DNA of 64,000 nt from Hahnella lacustris (GTDB taxonomy: Bacteria > Pseudomonadota > Gammaproteobacteria > Burkholderiales > Burkholderiaceae_A), in NCBI GenBank assembly GCA_965194655.1, contig OZ239148.1, positions 1,240,001-1,304,000 of the forward strand. The letters run 5' to 3'. The notes under the pieces are model-generated. The model was not told where the DNA came from and searched no databases. It was given only the letters and a program-made list of their open reading frames with translations. The first letter of the stretch is position 1. Each line of letters starts with the position of its first letter. The position numbers were made by a program, and so were the translations under genes. Below, piece by piece: positions 18,112 through 27,289 of the stretch.

Positions 18112-19601
18112 GGCCTTGCGCTGTCATTGCGCTGGGCCTTGCACTGCTGGCCCCTGATTGGGCCATCGCGCAGACTCAGCCAACGATTGACCTCAAGCCT
18201 TGCAGAGTGGATGGATTGGGGCGGGAGGCTCGCTGCGGCTGGATCGCGCGCGCCCTGAACCCGCAACATCCCTCGTCCAACAAGGACGCTGCGATTCAGA
18301 TCCGAGTGGTGGTGCTGCCAGCGCGATCGCGCGTTGCGAAGCCCGACCCAGTCTTCTTTCTCGCGGGTGGCCCCGGGCAGAGCGCCATTGAGCTGGCCCC
18401 CATGCTGGAGGGGCAGTTTGGACGCCTGCTCAACCGGCGTGACCTAGTCTTGGTGGACCAGCGCGGAACCGGGCAGAGCGCACCTCTGCAGTGCCCCAAT
18501 CCGTCACCGACTGCCCCGATGTCTCAGGGCGTGGACCTCTCGTTCCTATCCAAGCAGCTGCAGGCATGCATGGAGGCCGCCCAGGCATTGCCCTACGGAG
18601 ACCTGACCGCCTTCACCACCACCCTTGCCATGCAAGACCTGGATGCGGTCCGCGCTGCGCTGGGAGCCAATCAGATCAATCTGATTGGTGGGTCTTATGG
18701 CACCAGAGCAGGGCTCGAGTACCTCCGGCTCTTTCCCAATCGGGTGCGCCGCTTGGTGCTCGATGGCTTGGCGCCGCCAGACGGCGCACTTCCGCTTTCG
18801 ATGGGTGCCGATGCGCGAGCAGCGCTCCTTCAACATTTCGACCGCTGTGAGGCTGACCCTCACTGTCATGGGCAATTCCCCAAGCTCAGGGCGCAATGGA
18901 CTGCTCTGCTGAGCCAGCCCAATGTCACCATTCAAGGCAGACATCCAATCACCGGCCAGGCCGAGAGGTTCTCCATGCCATCTGACCTGATGTGGGAGTT
19001 GAGCCGTTTGGCGCTCTACTCACCACAGGTGGCGTCTCTCCTGCCACACGCCATCACCCAAGCAGCCTCAGGAAACTGGAACCCCTTTCTTGGCCTGCTC
19101 TCCCTGATGAACACTCACCCCCGTCGTCCGATGGCCCGTGCCATGCACCTCTCAGTGCTCTGTTCAGAGGATATGCCTGTCATTGAGGGGCAAGTGCCCG
19201 GGGTGCGCCCCCTGAACCAGAGCGACGATGCCCTGAAGGCCGTTGAAGCTGGGTTACAGAGCTATCGATTGGCCTGCAAAACATGGCCTCGAGCCAAGGT
19301 TGACCCAGAGTTCTATCAGATCAGACCCACCTCCTCACCCGTCGTTCTCCTCTCGGGGGGTGCCGACCCGGTGACGCCCCCCCATCACGGAGCGCGTGTC
19401 GCCAGACTCCTGGGCGACAAAGCAAGGCATGAGGTGGTGCCGAATGCTGGACACGGCGTGATGGGTCTTAACTGTATGCGCGACACGCTGTTCGAATTCA
19501 TCAATGCGGAGACAGACGAACAGGCGCAGGCCGTTCGGCTCGACTGTGCGCGCAACCTTCCCTCCCCCATGGCGTTCGTGCCCGTGGGAGCCCAACCATG
19601 A
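18060..19601 (+). CDS. Exported alpha/beta-hydrolase (prolyl/tripeptidyl aminopeptidase-like)
   Basis: This is a peptidase-type alpha/beta-hydrolase. The nucleophile elbow is GGSYGTRAG, the acid is in GGADPVTPP and the His in NAGHGVMG. An oxyanion-loop block (FFLAGGPGQSA) and VDQRGTGQS are also present. The start is uncertain: the frame extends back to 17910 inside the DUF2892 gene, but the likely signal peptide (RRSRWPVRPCAVIALGLALL... cleaved near AIAQ) points to the TTG at 18057 or GTG at 18060. No ATG is available near the right place. The gene then overlaps DUF2892 by about 50 nt. The 3' end overlaps the ABC gene by 4 nt. Confidence 0.82.
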   Translation: MPHGDHPAQARRSRWPVRPCAVIALGLALLAPDWAIAQTQPTIDLKPCRVDGLGREARCGWIARALNPQHPSSNKDAAIQIRVVVLPARSRVAKPDPVFFLAGGPGQSAIELAPMLEGQFGRLLNRRDLVLVDQRGTGQSAPLQCPNPSPTAPMSQGVDLSFLSKQLQACMEAAQALPYGDLTAFTTTLAMQDLDAVRAALGANQINLIGGSYGTRAGLEYLRLFPNRVRRLVLDGLAPPDGALPLSMGADARAALLQHFDRCEADPHCHGQFPKLRAQWTALLSQPNVTIQGRHPITGQAERFSMPSDLMWELSRLALYSPQVASLLPHAITQAASGNWNPFLGLLSLMNTHPRRPMARAMHLSVLCSEDMPVIEGQVPGVRPLNQSDDALKAVEAGLQSYRLACKTWPRAKVDPEFYQIRPTSSPVVLLSGGADPVTPPHHGARVARLLGDKARHEVVPNAGHGVMGLNCMRDTLFEFINAETDEQAQAVRLDCARNLPSPMAFVPVGAQP

Positions 19602-20374
19602 TCGATATCCATCAACTCTCCAAGACCTTCCGATCGGGCCGCGGCAAGAAGGCGACCGAGGTTCGCGCTGTCGATCAAGTGAGCTTCTGCGCTCGAGACG
19701 GCTGTATCACCGGGCTGCTGGGCCCGAATGGAGCCGGCAAGACCACCACCCTGAGAATGGTGGCCGGACTCATCTCGCCAGATTCTGGATCTGCCACCAT
19801 CGATGGCATTTCAGTCGCCACCGATCGGTCAAAGGCCATGAGCCGACTGGGCGTGCTGTCTGATGCCCGAGGCCTATACGGTCGGCTCACCGCGCGCGAG
19901 AACATTGCATATTACGGCTCCCTCTATGGGCTCTCTCTGCGCGAATCACATGCAGCGATCGATCGCATCTCGGAGATGCTGGAAATGGGCCCTCTCCTCG
20001 AGCGAAGAACCGAGGGGTTCAGTCAGGGAGAGCGCATGAAGGTTGCACTGGCACGCGCCATGATTCACAACCCTGCAAACCTCATCCTGGATGAGCCCAC
20101 CAATGGGCTCGATGTCGTGTCGACTCGTGCCCTGAGGGAAAGTCTGCGAGCCCTCAGAGATGCGACCGGTAAGGCGATCATTTTCTCCACCCATGTGATG
20201 CAGGAGGTTGAGCGCCTCTGCGACCATGTGGTGGTCGTGGCTCAAGGTCGTTGTGTGGCCGAGGGCAGCGTGGATGCGCTGAAGGAACAGGCCGGAACCA
20301 ACGACTTTGAAGAGGCCTTTGTTCGACTCGCCTTCCCCGCTGATGCGCAGATCCCGAGAGGCCTTGCGTCATGA
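19598..20374 (+). CDS. ABC transporter ATP-binding protein (NatA-like)
   Basis: A 258-residue ATPase with Walker A GPNGAGKTT, signature FSQGERMKVALARAM, Walker B NLILDEPTNGLD and the H-loop STHVMQEVERLC. It is most like NatA/CcmA-type exporters that pair with ABC-2 permeases. It overlaps both neighbours by 4 nt (ATGA each side), so the hydrolase, ATPase and permease are translated as a unit. The same trio (alpha/beta-hydrolase, NatA, NatB) recurs in other proteobacteria. The substrate is unknown; sodium or a peptide is possible. Confidence 0.92.
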   Translation: MIDIHQLSKTFRSGRGKKATEVRAVDQVSFCARDGCITGLLGPNGAGKTTTLRMVAGLISPDSGSATIDGISVATDRSKAMSRLGVLSDARGLYGRLTARENIAYYGSLYGLSLRESHAAIDRISEMLEMGPLLERRTEGFSQGERMKVALARAMIHNPANLILDEPTNGLDVVSTRALRESLRALRDATGKAIIFSTHVMQEVERLCDHVVVVAQGRCVAEGSVDALKEQAGTNDFEEAFVRLAFPADAQIPRGLAS

Positions 20375-21531
20375 TTCAACGCTTCGTCGCAGTCCTGAAA
20401 AAAGAAGTGGTAGATGCCCTTCGCGACCGACGCACGCTCACAGCCATTCTGATCGGCAGCGTTGCGATGGGGCCTTTTATCCTGCTGATGCTCTCAAGCC
20501 TCATCAGCAGCATGGAGCGGCAGGTAGAGGCGCGGACCATCATGGTTTCGAGCCTAGTAGAGTCGCCTCGACTGGTGAACTACCTTCAACGTCAGAACCT
20601 CATCGTTGAGGAGGCACCGGCCGACTACGAGGCCCTCATTCGACGTGGAGACCTTGACAAACCGGTCATCGAACTCGAAAAGCAGTTTGATGCGCTTCTC
20701 TCTCAAGGCCTGCAGCCCAAGGCGACGGTGCTCAGCAACAGTGACCACAAGTCCGCAGTTGCAGGGGCTCGAAGAGCAGAGAACCTGCTGAGAGGATTCC
20801 AGCGAGAGACTGGCATCCTGACGCTTGCCTCGCTCGGGCTGTCAAGGGAGCTCTTGCAGCCGATTGAGGTGAGCGGATTGGATCTGGCGGGCACCTCTCC
20901 TATGGGTGCGCAGTTAACCTCGATGGTTCCCTACTTCATTCTGATGGCCGTGGTGTACGGTGCACTGACCGCCGCGCTCGACACCACTGCGGGTGAACGC
21001 GAGCGCAGAAGCCTCGAGCCACTCCTCATGACACCCGCCTCCTCATGGGCTTTGGTCATCGGGAAATGGGGAGCTGTCACGACGGTGGCCATGCTCATCA
21101 CGGTACTCAGTTCGTTTAGCTTTATTCCGAGCCAGTGGCTCATCGCAAGCGAGACCCTCTCTGCCCTTTTCCAATTCGGTCCTCGAGAGGCCTTCGCCTT
21201 TGTCGCGATCTTGATTCCCCTCGGGGGTGCATTGGCGGCCATGCTCATGGCCGTTGCCATTCGGAGCAAGACTTTTCGGGAAGCGCAGGCCACCAGTACG
21301 TTTGTGGTTCTCGGCGCCTCGTTTATTCCAGCCATCAGTTTTTTAAACCCCAGCGCCGATGAGCCATGGCACGCATGGGTTCCAGCGCTCGCTCAGTTCC
21401 AGATCATGGGTCGTGTGCTTCGAGGTGAGACCATGCCGTGGGACGCGTTGGGCATTTCCATTCTGGTGTGCGCCTTGATCATCGCAGCCTGCCTAGGCAG
21501 CGTGACCCGCGAGATTCGCAAGGCGGTATGA
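20371..21531 (+). CDS. ABC-2 type permease (NatB-like)
   Basis: A 386-residue membrane protein: an N-terminal TM (TAILIGSVAMGPFILLMLSSLI), a periplasmic domain of about 140 residues, then five C-terminal TMs. The ABC-2 block ERERRSLEPLLMTPAS precedes the TM bundle, as in NatB/YhaP exporters. It is the last gene of the six-gene operon that starts with the RND adaptor and is the membrane partner of the NatA-like ATPase. It ends 14 nt before the convergent apaG. Confidence 0.9.
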   Translation: MIQRFVAVLKKEVVDALRDRRTLTAILIGSVAMGPFILLMLSSLISSMERQVEARTIMVSSLVESPRLVNYLQRQNLIVEEAPADYEALIRRGDLDKPVIELEKQFDALLSQGLQPKATVLSNSDHKSAVAGARRAENLLRGFQRETGILTLASLGLSRELLQPIEVSGLDLAGTSPMGAQLTSMVPYFILMAVVYGALTAALDTTAGERERRSLEPLLMTPASSWALVIGKWGAVTTVAMLITVLSSFSFIPSQWLIASETLSALFQFGPREAFAFVAILIPLGGALAAMLMAVAIRSKTFREAQATSTFVVLGASFIPAISFLNPSADEPWHAWVPALAQFQIMGRVLRGETMPWDALGISILVCALIIAACLGSVTREIRKAV

Positions 21532-21544
21532 AGCGAAAGCGACT

Positions 21545-21949
21545 TTAGTGCAACACCACCGCTGCAGAAGCAGCGCCGGTTACATCATCGGGTGCACGCA
21601 AGGTAAAAACCGGGATGTCAGCCCGAAAGACTTCCGCGTCGTCGGCAATACAGGTATAGCTGCCATGCATGCTGCCCAAAGGACTCTGAATGCGAGTTCC
21701 GCTGGTGTATTCGAACGACTCACCCGGCTGCAGAAAAGGCTGTTGCCCCACGACGCCCAGACCTCGGACCTCCTGTCGGTGGCCGGCGGCGTCCTCAATC
21801 ACCCAGTGACGCGCAATCACCTGAGCGGGCAGAGCGCCACGATTGGTCAAGGTGACGGTGTAAGCAAAGGTAAACATCTGTTCACGCGGATTGGACTCAT
21901 GGGGCAAATACTGCGTGTTGACTGAGACCGAGATGAGATTTTTTTCCAT
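21545..21949 (-). CDS. apaG: ApaG-domain protein
   Basis: A 134-residue ApaG protein starting at MEKNLISVSV. It shows the family blocks FTFAYTVTLTNRG, ARHWVIEDAAGHRQEVRGLGVVGQQP and PGESFEYTSGTRIQSPLGSMHGSY. ApaG is a small immunoglobulin-like beta-sandwich protein associated with divalent cation (Co/Mg) tolerance; its biochemical role is unsettled. The start at 21949 was chosen since family members begin here; the frame extends 23 codons further up. It is divergent from a lipoprotein gene, and their start regions touch. Confidence 0.93.
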   Translation of the reverse strand: MEKNLISVSVNTQYLPHESNPREQMFTFAYTVTLTNRGALPAQVIARHWVIEDAAGHRQEVRGLGVVGQQPFLQPGESFEYTSGTRIQSPLGSMHGSYTCIADDAEVFRADIPVFTLRAPDDVTGAASAAVVLH

Positions 21950-22292
21950 GGTCACCAGAGTGGGGGCATTCGCCGCCCATTTCAAGAGAAAAATTCCATT
22001 TGCCACACTCATGACCATGACTTCTTTAGCCCTCGTTTCGGGCTGTGTGGTCAGGACCCAGGAGTTTCATTGCAGCCTCACACTGGCAGATGGCAGCAGA
22101 CAAGAGATTGACCTCGAGATGAGCCCAACCGAGATGCGCCTTGCAGGTCGGGCCTATCGTTTTCGTGAGGAGACTGGAGTGGATCGCCTCTACCAGGCGG
22201 AGTCAGGGGAGACCCTGCGTTTCAATGTGGCCTCAAACCAATTACGCTCCGCAGAACAAGTCTGGTCCTGCCGCCGCTATCTCACTCCCTAA
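21948..22292 (+). CDS. Small putative lipoprotein
   Basis: About 114 residues with a lipobox LVSGC after a hydrophobic stretch (TLMTMTSLALVSGC) and a basic segment HFKRK. A folded part of about 80 residues contains two Cys (FHCSLTLADG, VWSCRRYLTP) that could pair. I do not recognise a family. The start is uncertain: ATG 21948 places it over the apaG start codon; GTG 21960 is another choice. It ends 1 nt before the fadH start, so the two may be co-transcribed. Outer-membrane or periplasmic location is inferred from the lipobox. Confidence 0.6.
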   Translation: MVTRVGAFAAHFKRKIPFATLMTMTSLALVSGCVVRTQEFHCSLTLADGSRQEIDLEMSPTEMRLAGRAYRFREETGVDRLYQAESGETLRFNVASNQLRSAEQVWSCRRYLTP

Positions 22293-22293
22293 C

Positions 22294-24333
22294 ATGCCCT
22301 ACCCTCACCTACTCGCACCGCTGGACCTTGGATTCACCACGCTTCGCAATCGCGTGCTGATGGGCTCCATGCACACGGGACTGGAGGATCGCAGCGATCT
22401 CAGCCCACTGGCTGCCTATTTCCGAGAGCGTGCAGCTGGAGGGGTCGGACTCATTGTGACAGGGGGCTTCGCACCCAATATTGCGGGCTGGAGCAAGCCC
22501 TTTGCCGGCAGTATGCGCACCCGTGCGGATGCACGTCGCCATCGCGTGCTCACGGAGGCCGTGCATGCCGAGGGCGGAAAAATTGCGATGCAGATTCTGC
22601 ATGCGGGACGCTACGGCTACCACCCCTTCATTGTTGCGCCCAGTCGAATCAAATCCCCGATCACGCCCATCACACCCTGGGCGCTCAGCAGCGCTGGGGT
22701 CGAGCGACAGATCAGAGCCTTTGTCAGGAGTGCAGTGCTCGCGCAAGAGGCGGGGTACGACGGGGTCGAGATCATGGGCTCTGAAGGCTACTTCATCAAT
22801 CAGTTCATTGTCAGCGCAACCAACCACAGACGAGATGCCTGGGGCGGCTCTTATGAAAACCGGATTCGGCTGCCCATTGAGATTGTTCAGCGCACACGAG
22901 AGGCCGTGGGAAAGGACTTCATTCTCATCTACCGTCTCTCCATGCTGGACCTGATCCCATCGGGAAGCACATTCGAGGAGACGGTTCAGCTGGGCAAGGC
23001 CATCAGCCAAGCTGGAGCCACGCTGATCAACAGCGGCATTGGCTGGCACGAGGCAAGGGTTCCCACCATTGCGACCAGCGTCCCACGAGCTGCCTTTGCC
23101 TGGGTCACCCAGCGCATGCGCGAGGCCCTTCGCGACGCAGGCATTCAAACGCCCGTCATCACCACCAATCGCATCAATACGCCCGAAATCGCAGAGCAGA
23201 TTCTCAGCAGTCAACAAGCCGATATGGTCTCGATGGCGCGGCCTTTCTTGGCCGATGCCGAATTCGTCAAGAAGGCGGCACAAGGTCGAGCGGACGAAAT
23301 CAACACCTGCATTGCCTGCAACCAAGCCTGTCTGGATCACGTATTTGAAAGTAAGGTCGCCTCGTGCCTCGTCAATCCAAGGGCCTGTGCCGAGACCAGC
23401 CTGGTTTTTCGCCCAACTGTGCAGCGCAAGCGCATTGCCATCGTAGGGGCAGGTCCTTCAGGGCTCACGGCCGCAGCGTATGCAGCCGAGCGAGGTCATG
23501 AAGTCCACCTTTTTGAGGCCAGTCCTGAAATTGGCGGGCAACTCAACATGGCCAAGCAGATTCCGGGCAAAGAGGAATTCCACGAAATGCTTCGCTATAT
23601 GCGCAAGCGACTGGACATCACTGGCGTGGTCGAGCACCTTGGGGCGCATGTCGATTCAAAAGCCCTCCAAGGCTTCGAAGCCGTTGTGCTGGCCACGGGC
23701 GTGCTGCCCCGTGACCCACACATTCCGGGCCAGGACGACCCGAGAGTGGTGCGGTACACCGATGTGCTCCGAGGACAGGCCAAGGTTGGGCAGAGGGTGC
23801 TGATCGTCGGCGCGGGTGGCATTGGATTTGACGTTGCGGAGTATCTCTGCCGTGAGGACCACCGTCCCCACGATGCTCAAGGCCTATCGGACTGGCTGCA
23901 TCAATGGGGCGTCACCGATCCTGCTCAAAACCGAGGCGGATTGAGCCCTCAAGGCCCAGCGGCCTTGCCTGCATCGCGTCAGATCACCCTGCTCCAAAGA
24001 CGGGCTGGAAAGCCCGGAGAGGGTCTTGGGAAAACAACCGGATGGATCCATCGCAGCGCGCTCAAGCTTCATGGAGTCAAGATGCAAAGCGGCATTCAGT
24101 ACAAGGCCATTACGGCGGCTGGGCTCGAGATAGCTGATGCCAACGGACACGTCGAGACCCTGCCCTTCGACACCTTGGTGCTCTGCGCCGGTCAAACGCC
24201 CTACAACCCGCTGGAGGCCTCGCTTCGAGCTCAGGGCCTTACATGTCATGTCATTGGCGGTGCGAGGGACGCTCAGGGACTCGACGCCAAGCGGGCCATT
24301 CGCGAGGCTGCCGAACTCGCGGCGGTACTTTAA
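22294..24333 (+). CDS. fadH: 2,4-dienoyl-CoA reductase (NADPH), FadH-like
   Basis: A 679-residue old-yellow-enzyme fusion. The N-terminal TIM barrel has the FMN/substrate blocks ILHAGRYGYH, YDGVEIMGSEGYFINQF and WGGSYENRIRLP. The [4Fe-4S] cysteines follow in CIACNQACLDHVFESKVASC. The C-terminal FAD/NADPH domain has AIVGAGPSGLTAA and LIVGAGGIGFDVAEYL. It reduces 2,4-dienoyl-CoA during beta-oxidation of unsaturated fatty acids. Length matches E. coli FadH (about 670). The ATG at 22294 immediately follows the lipoprotein stop. Related NADH:flavin oxidoreductases are an alternative, but the overall pattern fits FadH best. Confidence 0.9.
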   Translation: MPYPHLLAPLDLGFTTLRNRVLMGSMHTGLEDRSDLSPLAAYFRERAAGGVGLIVTGGFAPNIAGWSKPFAGSMRTRADARRHRVLTEAVHAEGGKIAMQILHAGRYGYHPFIVAPSRIKSPITPITPWALSSAGVERQIRAFVRSAVLAQEAGYDGVEIMGSEGYFINQFIVSATNHRRDAWGGSYENRIRLPIEIVQRTREAVGKDFILIYRLSMLDLIPSGSTFEETVQLGKAISQAGATLINSGIGWHEARVPTIATSVPRAAFAWVTQRMREALRDAGIQTPVITTNRINTPEIAEQILSSQQADMVSMARPFLADAEFVKKAAQGRADEINTCIACNQACLDHVFESKVASCLVNPRACAETSLVFRPTVQRKRIAIVGAGPSGLTAAAYAAERGHEVHLFEASPEIGGQLNMAKQIPGKEEFHEMLRYMRKRLDITGVVEHLGAHVDSKALQGFEAVVLATGVLPRDPHIPGQDDPRVVRYTDVLRGQAKVGQRVLIVGAGGIGFDVAEYLCREDHRPHDAQGLSDWLHQWGVTDPAQNRGGLSPQGPAALPASRQITLLQRRAGKPGEGLGKTTGWIHRSALKLHGVKMQSGIQYKAITAAGLEIADANGHVETLPFDTLVLCAGQTPYNPLEASLRAQGLTCHVIGGARDAQGLDAKRAIREAAELAAVL

Positions 24334-24379
24334 TTAAGCGGCTCTGAATCCTATCCAAAAGCTTTAGCGAAAGGCTCCC

Positions 24380-24880
24380 ATGCATCCAGCGCTCGTCAGC
24401 TTCATCGAACGATCAAAGAAATCGCTTACTGACCATCCTGGACCCTCTGGCCGCGCACAGGTGTGTGCCGCGCTTCAAGCGCTTTTAAGGGACTCCGAGT
24501 TCCTTGAGGCCGAGGTCTACCCCAATCAGCCAGAGCGCAATAAGGTGTATGAGGATCCCGACCTGGGGTTCTGCGTTTTGATCCACACCTATGTTGGCCC
24601 CAAATCGAGCGGCCCCCACGATCACGGGCACTCATGGGCCATCTATGGGCAGGCTCGTGGGGAAACCCATATGACCGACTTTGAACTGGTGTCACCGGCC
24701 TCAGAGACCCAGGCAGGACAGGTGCGTGCCATCAAAAGCTACAGCCTCAAGCCCGGTGACGCGCACCTCTATAACGAGGGCGACCTTCACGCGCCGGAGC
24801 GCAAAGACTCGACTCAGCTCATTCGCATCGAGGGCGTGGACATGCTCACGGTGAAGCGCATGAAGTACGAGGCGCTTTAA
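24380..24880 (+). CDS. Cupin-fold protein, possible metal-dependent dioxygenase
   Basis: A 166-residue cytosolic protein with a cupin metal motif PHDHGHSWAIYGQARGET (His-x-His plus Glu) and a second His in LYNEGDLHAPER. The pattern is that of cysteine-dioxygenase-like or predicted metal-dependent double-stranded beta-helix enzymes, but the substrate is unknown. It starts 46 nt after fadH with AAAGG upstream of the ATG. Its 3' end overlaps the convergent membrane-protein gene by 4 nt. Confidence 0.7.
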   Translation: MHPALVSFIERSKKSLTDHPGPSGRAQVCAALQALLRDSEFLEAEVYPNQPERNKVYEDPDLGFCVLIHTYVGPKSSGPHDHGHSWAIYGQARGETHMTDFELVSPASETQAGQVRAIKSYSLKPGDAHLYNEGDLHAPERKDSTQLIRIEGVDMLTVKRMKYEAL

Positions 24881-25557
24881 CGCTCGAGGTTATTGCAGGC
24901 CTCGCACTCGTCTCTCACCAGGCCAAGCTTCACCAGGCCTGCGTGAATCTGACACCCCACACAGAATCCCAGCGTGGCCTCAAGCCACATGAACCCGAGG
25001 CAGAGCCAAACCATCACCAGTGGCAGCCAGCGAGGCATGAATTGCTCGGTGGTGGGAAGGACTGTGGACTGAAAGAGCGTATTCACCCAGCCCGCAAAGA
25101 CCTCGGGGTGGAAAAACACCAGGCAAATGCAGACCATGCTCGCGCCGATGCTCCAGGCAAAACGCTTCGGTGCGAGCGGCTTCCAATAGGGCCTGGCCTT
25201 GCGGGCCAGAAAAGTGGAGAGCCAGACTGTTGGGGAGAGATACGAGGTGGCCACCGTCATGCCCGCGAGCATCTCAAAGAGGGTGTAGAACAGAATCCAG
25301 GTCTGCACGGTGTAGTCGTACGTGCGTCGAACCGCTTCGACCATATAGAGAATGCGCCCATCGAAGTCAGTATCGAAGGTGTCGTTCACCACATTCCCGG
25401 TGACCACCCATTTGCTCCCCATCACGATGTCCCAGAGCGTAAAGGCCATAAAAACGGGAATAGCCAACAAGATGCCCGCGCGAATACGCACTGCGGTCTC
25501 ATTGATCCAGGGGGTCTCGTCGTCGGGGTGTCGGAACCAAAGCAGTGGGCGGGCCAT
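24877..25557 (-). CDS. Multi-pass membrane protein, DUF4395-like
   Basis: A 226-residue protein with about four hydrophobic segments (GILLAIPVFMAFTLWDIVM, WILFYTLFEMLAGMTVAT, FAWSIGASMVCICLVFF, WLPLVMVWLCLGFMWLEA). Cysteine motifs FCVGCQIH and CEACNN lie near the C-terminus. CxGC-type motifs after the last helices are a feature of DUF4395 proteins, so I assign it loosely to that family. The cysteines suggest a redox or metal role; function is unknown. It is convergent with the cupin gene and divergent from ppnP. Confidence 0.6.
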   Translation of the reverse strand: MARPLLWFRHPDDETPWINETAVRIRAGILLAIPVFMAFTLWDIVMGSKWVVTGNVVNDTFDTDFDGRILYMVEAVRRTYDYTVQTWILFYTLFEMLAGMTVATSYLSPTVWLSTFLARKARPYWKPLAPKRFAWSIGASMVCICLVFFHPEVFAGWVNTLFQSTVLPTTEQFMPRWLPLVMVWLCLGFMWLEATLGFCVGCQIHAGLVKLGLVRDECEACNNLER

Positions 25558-25634
25558 TCCTCAATCTACTCTCAAACCCCCAGGGGTATCAAGAGGGAAG
25601 CGTGAAGTGGCGTGAGTGCCGCTAAAATGCGGGC

Positions 25635-25952
25635 ATGACAACCGAAACCCTGACCCCATCCAGCGTCTCCACGCGTGCCAACGTCTTTTTTGACGGCAAA
25701 TGTGTGAGCCACACCGTTCATTTCGCAGACGGCAGCCGAAAATCTGTCGGTGTGATTCTGCCCTCCACGCTCACCTTCAACATTGGCGCCCCAGAAGTCA
25801 TGGAGTGCACGGGCGGCTCCTGCGAGTACCGTGTCCATGGCCAAGACCATTGGCAGGGCTGCGCGCCTGGTCAGTCGTTCTCCGTGCCTGAGAATGGCGG
25901 CTTCGATATTCGCGTGAGCGAGGCCTTTCACTACATCTGCCACTTCGGATAA
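25635..25952 (+). CDS. ppnP: Pyrimidine/purine nucleoside phosphorylase PpnP (DUF1255)
   Basis: A 105-residue single-domain cupin. It matches the YaiE/PpnP family in length and in the blocks TLTFNIGAPEVMECTGGSCEYRV, GQSFSVPENGGFDIRV and the final YICHF. The enzyme splits nucleosides with phosphate into base and ribose 1-phosphate. The ATG is 4 nt short of the following argG start region, so the pair is likely co-transcribed. Function in relation to ArgG is not obvious. Confidence 0.88.
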   Translation: MTTETLTPSSVSTRANVFFDGKCVSHTVHFADGSRKSVGVILPSTLTFNIGAPEVMECTGGSCEYRVHGQDHWQGCAPGQSFSVPENGGFDIRVSEAFHYICHFG

Positions 25953-25955
25953 GCC

Positions 25956-27284
25956 ATGTCCACCATTCTCCAAAGCCTTCCCTCCGGCCAAAAGGTCGGC
26001 ATCGCATTCTCTGGGGGCCTGGACACCAGCGCAGCCTTGCTCTGGATGCGCCAAAAGGGCGCCATTCCATTCGCCTATACCGCGAACCTCGGACAGCCCG
26101 ACGAAAGCGACTACGATGAGATTCCGCGCAAGGCGAAGGCTTACGGAGCAGAGCTGGCGCGGTTGATCGATTGCCGAGTCCAACTGGCCCATGAGGGCAT
26201 TGCCGCCATTCAGACCGGCGCGTTCCATATCCGCACGGGTGGGGCCACCTACTTCAACACGACACCCCTCGGTCGCGCCGTGACTGGCACGATGCTGGTG
26301 GCTGCGATGAAGGAAGACGATGTCAACATCTGGGGCGATGGCTCCACCTTCAAGGGCAACGACATCGAGCGCTTCTATCGATACGGACTGCTCACCAACC
26401 CCAGCCTCAAGATTTACAAGCCTTGGCTGGATCAGCGGTTTATTGACGAACTGGGCGGCCGAAAAGAGATGAGTGAGTTTCTCATCGCCAACGGCTTTGA
26501 TTACAAAATGAGCGTGGAGAAGGCCTACAGCACCGACAGCAATATGCTGGGTGCGACGCACGAGGCCAAAGATCTCGAGGAGCTGTCTGCAAGCGTGCGC
26601 ATCGTCAATCCCATCATGGGCGTTGCGTTCTGGCGAGAAGACTGCCCAGTGAAGCCAGAAGAAGTGACGGTCCGATTTGAAGAGGGTCAGCCCGTCGCCC
26701 TCAATGGCCAGACTTTCGACAGTGCCGTCGAGCTCTTTCTCAAAGCAAACGAGATAGGAGGACGACACGGCCTTGGCATGTGCGACCAGATCGAGAACCG
26801 AATCATTGAGGCCAAGAGCCGCGGCATTTATGAGGCCCCAGGCATGGCGCTCCTGCACACTGCCTACGAGCGGCTGGTCTCAGGCATTCACAATGAAGAC
26901 ACCATCGAGCAATACCGCATCAACGGTCTTAAGCTGGGACGCCTGCTCTATCAGGGCCGATGGTTTGACCCCCAAGCCATCATGCTGCGAGAAACGGCCC
27001 AACGCTGGGTGGCCCGTGCCATCACCGGCGAGGTGACACTCGAGCTGCGCCGAGGCAATGACTACAGCATTCTGAACACCGAGAGTCCAAACCTCACCTA
27101 TGCCGCAGAACGGCTCAGCATGGAAAAGGTCGAGGACGCCCCATTCTCGCCCGCGGACCGCATTGGTCAGCTCACCATGCGAAACCTTGACATCACTGAC
27201 ACGCGCGGCAAGCTTGGGCTCTACAGCAAGGCGGGGTTGTTGTCCCTCGGCGAAGGCCAAGACCTGCTCAAGCTGGGGCAGTGA
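25956..27284 (+). CDS. argG: Argininosuccinate synthase
   Basis: A 442-residue ATP-dependent enzyme that joins citrulline and aspartate in arginine synthesis. The N-terminal ATP PPi-motif is GIAFSGGLDTSAALLWM; the substrate blocks YTANLGQPDE and WGDGSTFKGNDIERFYRYG follow. The length and these blocks fit the long, E. coli-type ArgG, distinct from the 400-residue form. It starts 3 nt after ppnP. A strong GC hairpin lies just after its stop. Confidence 0.97.
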   Translation: MSTILQSLPSGQKVGIAFSGGLDTSAALLWMRQKGAIPFAYTANLGQPDESDYDEIPRKAKAYGAELARLIDCRVQLAHEGIAAIQTGAFHIRTGGATYFNTTPLGRAVTGTMLVAAMKEDDVNIWGDGSTFKGNDIERFYRYGLLTNPSLKIYKPWLDQRFIDELGGRKEMSEFLIANGFDYKMSVEKAYSTDSNMLGATHEAKDLEELSASVRIVNPIMGVAFWREDCPVKPEEVTVRFEEGQPVALNGQTFDSAVELFLKANEIGGRHGLGMCDQIENRIIEAKSRGIYEAPGMALLHTAYERLVSGIHNEDTIEQYRINGLKLGRLLYQGRWFDPQAIMLRETAQRWVARAITGEVTLELRRGNDYSILNTESPNLTYAAERLSMEKVEDAPFSPADRIGQLTMRNLDITDTRGKLGLYSKAGLLSLGEGQDLLKLGQ

Positions 27285-27289
27285 GAGGC

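Noticed and set aside
22309..23340. A 343-codon minus-strand frame opposite fadH
   Set aside because: It is a shadow of a strongly conserved gene, with no recognisable motif or ribosome-binding site.
25572..26858. A 428-codon minus-strand frame opposite ppnP and argG
   Set aside because: It spans two real genes antisense and has no domain pattern.
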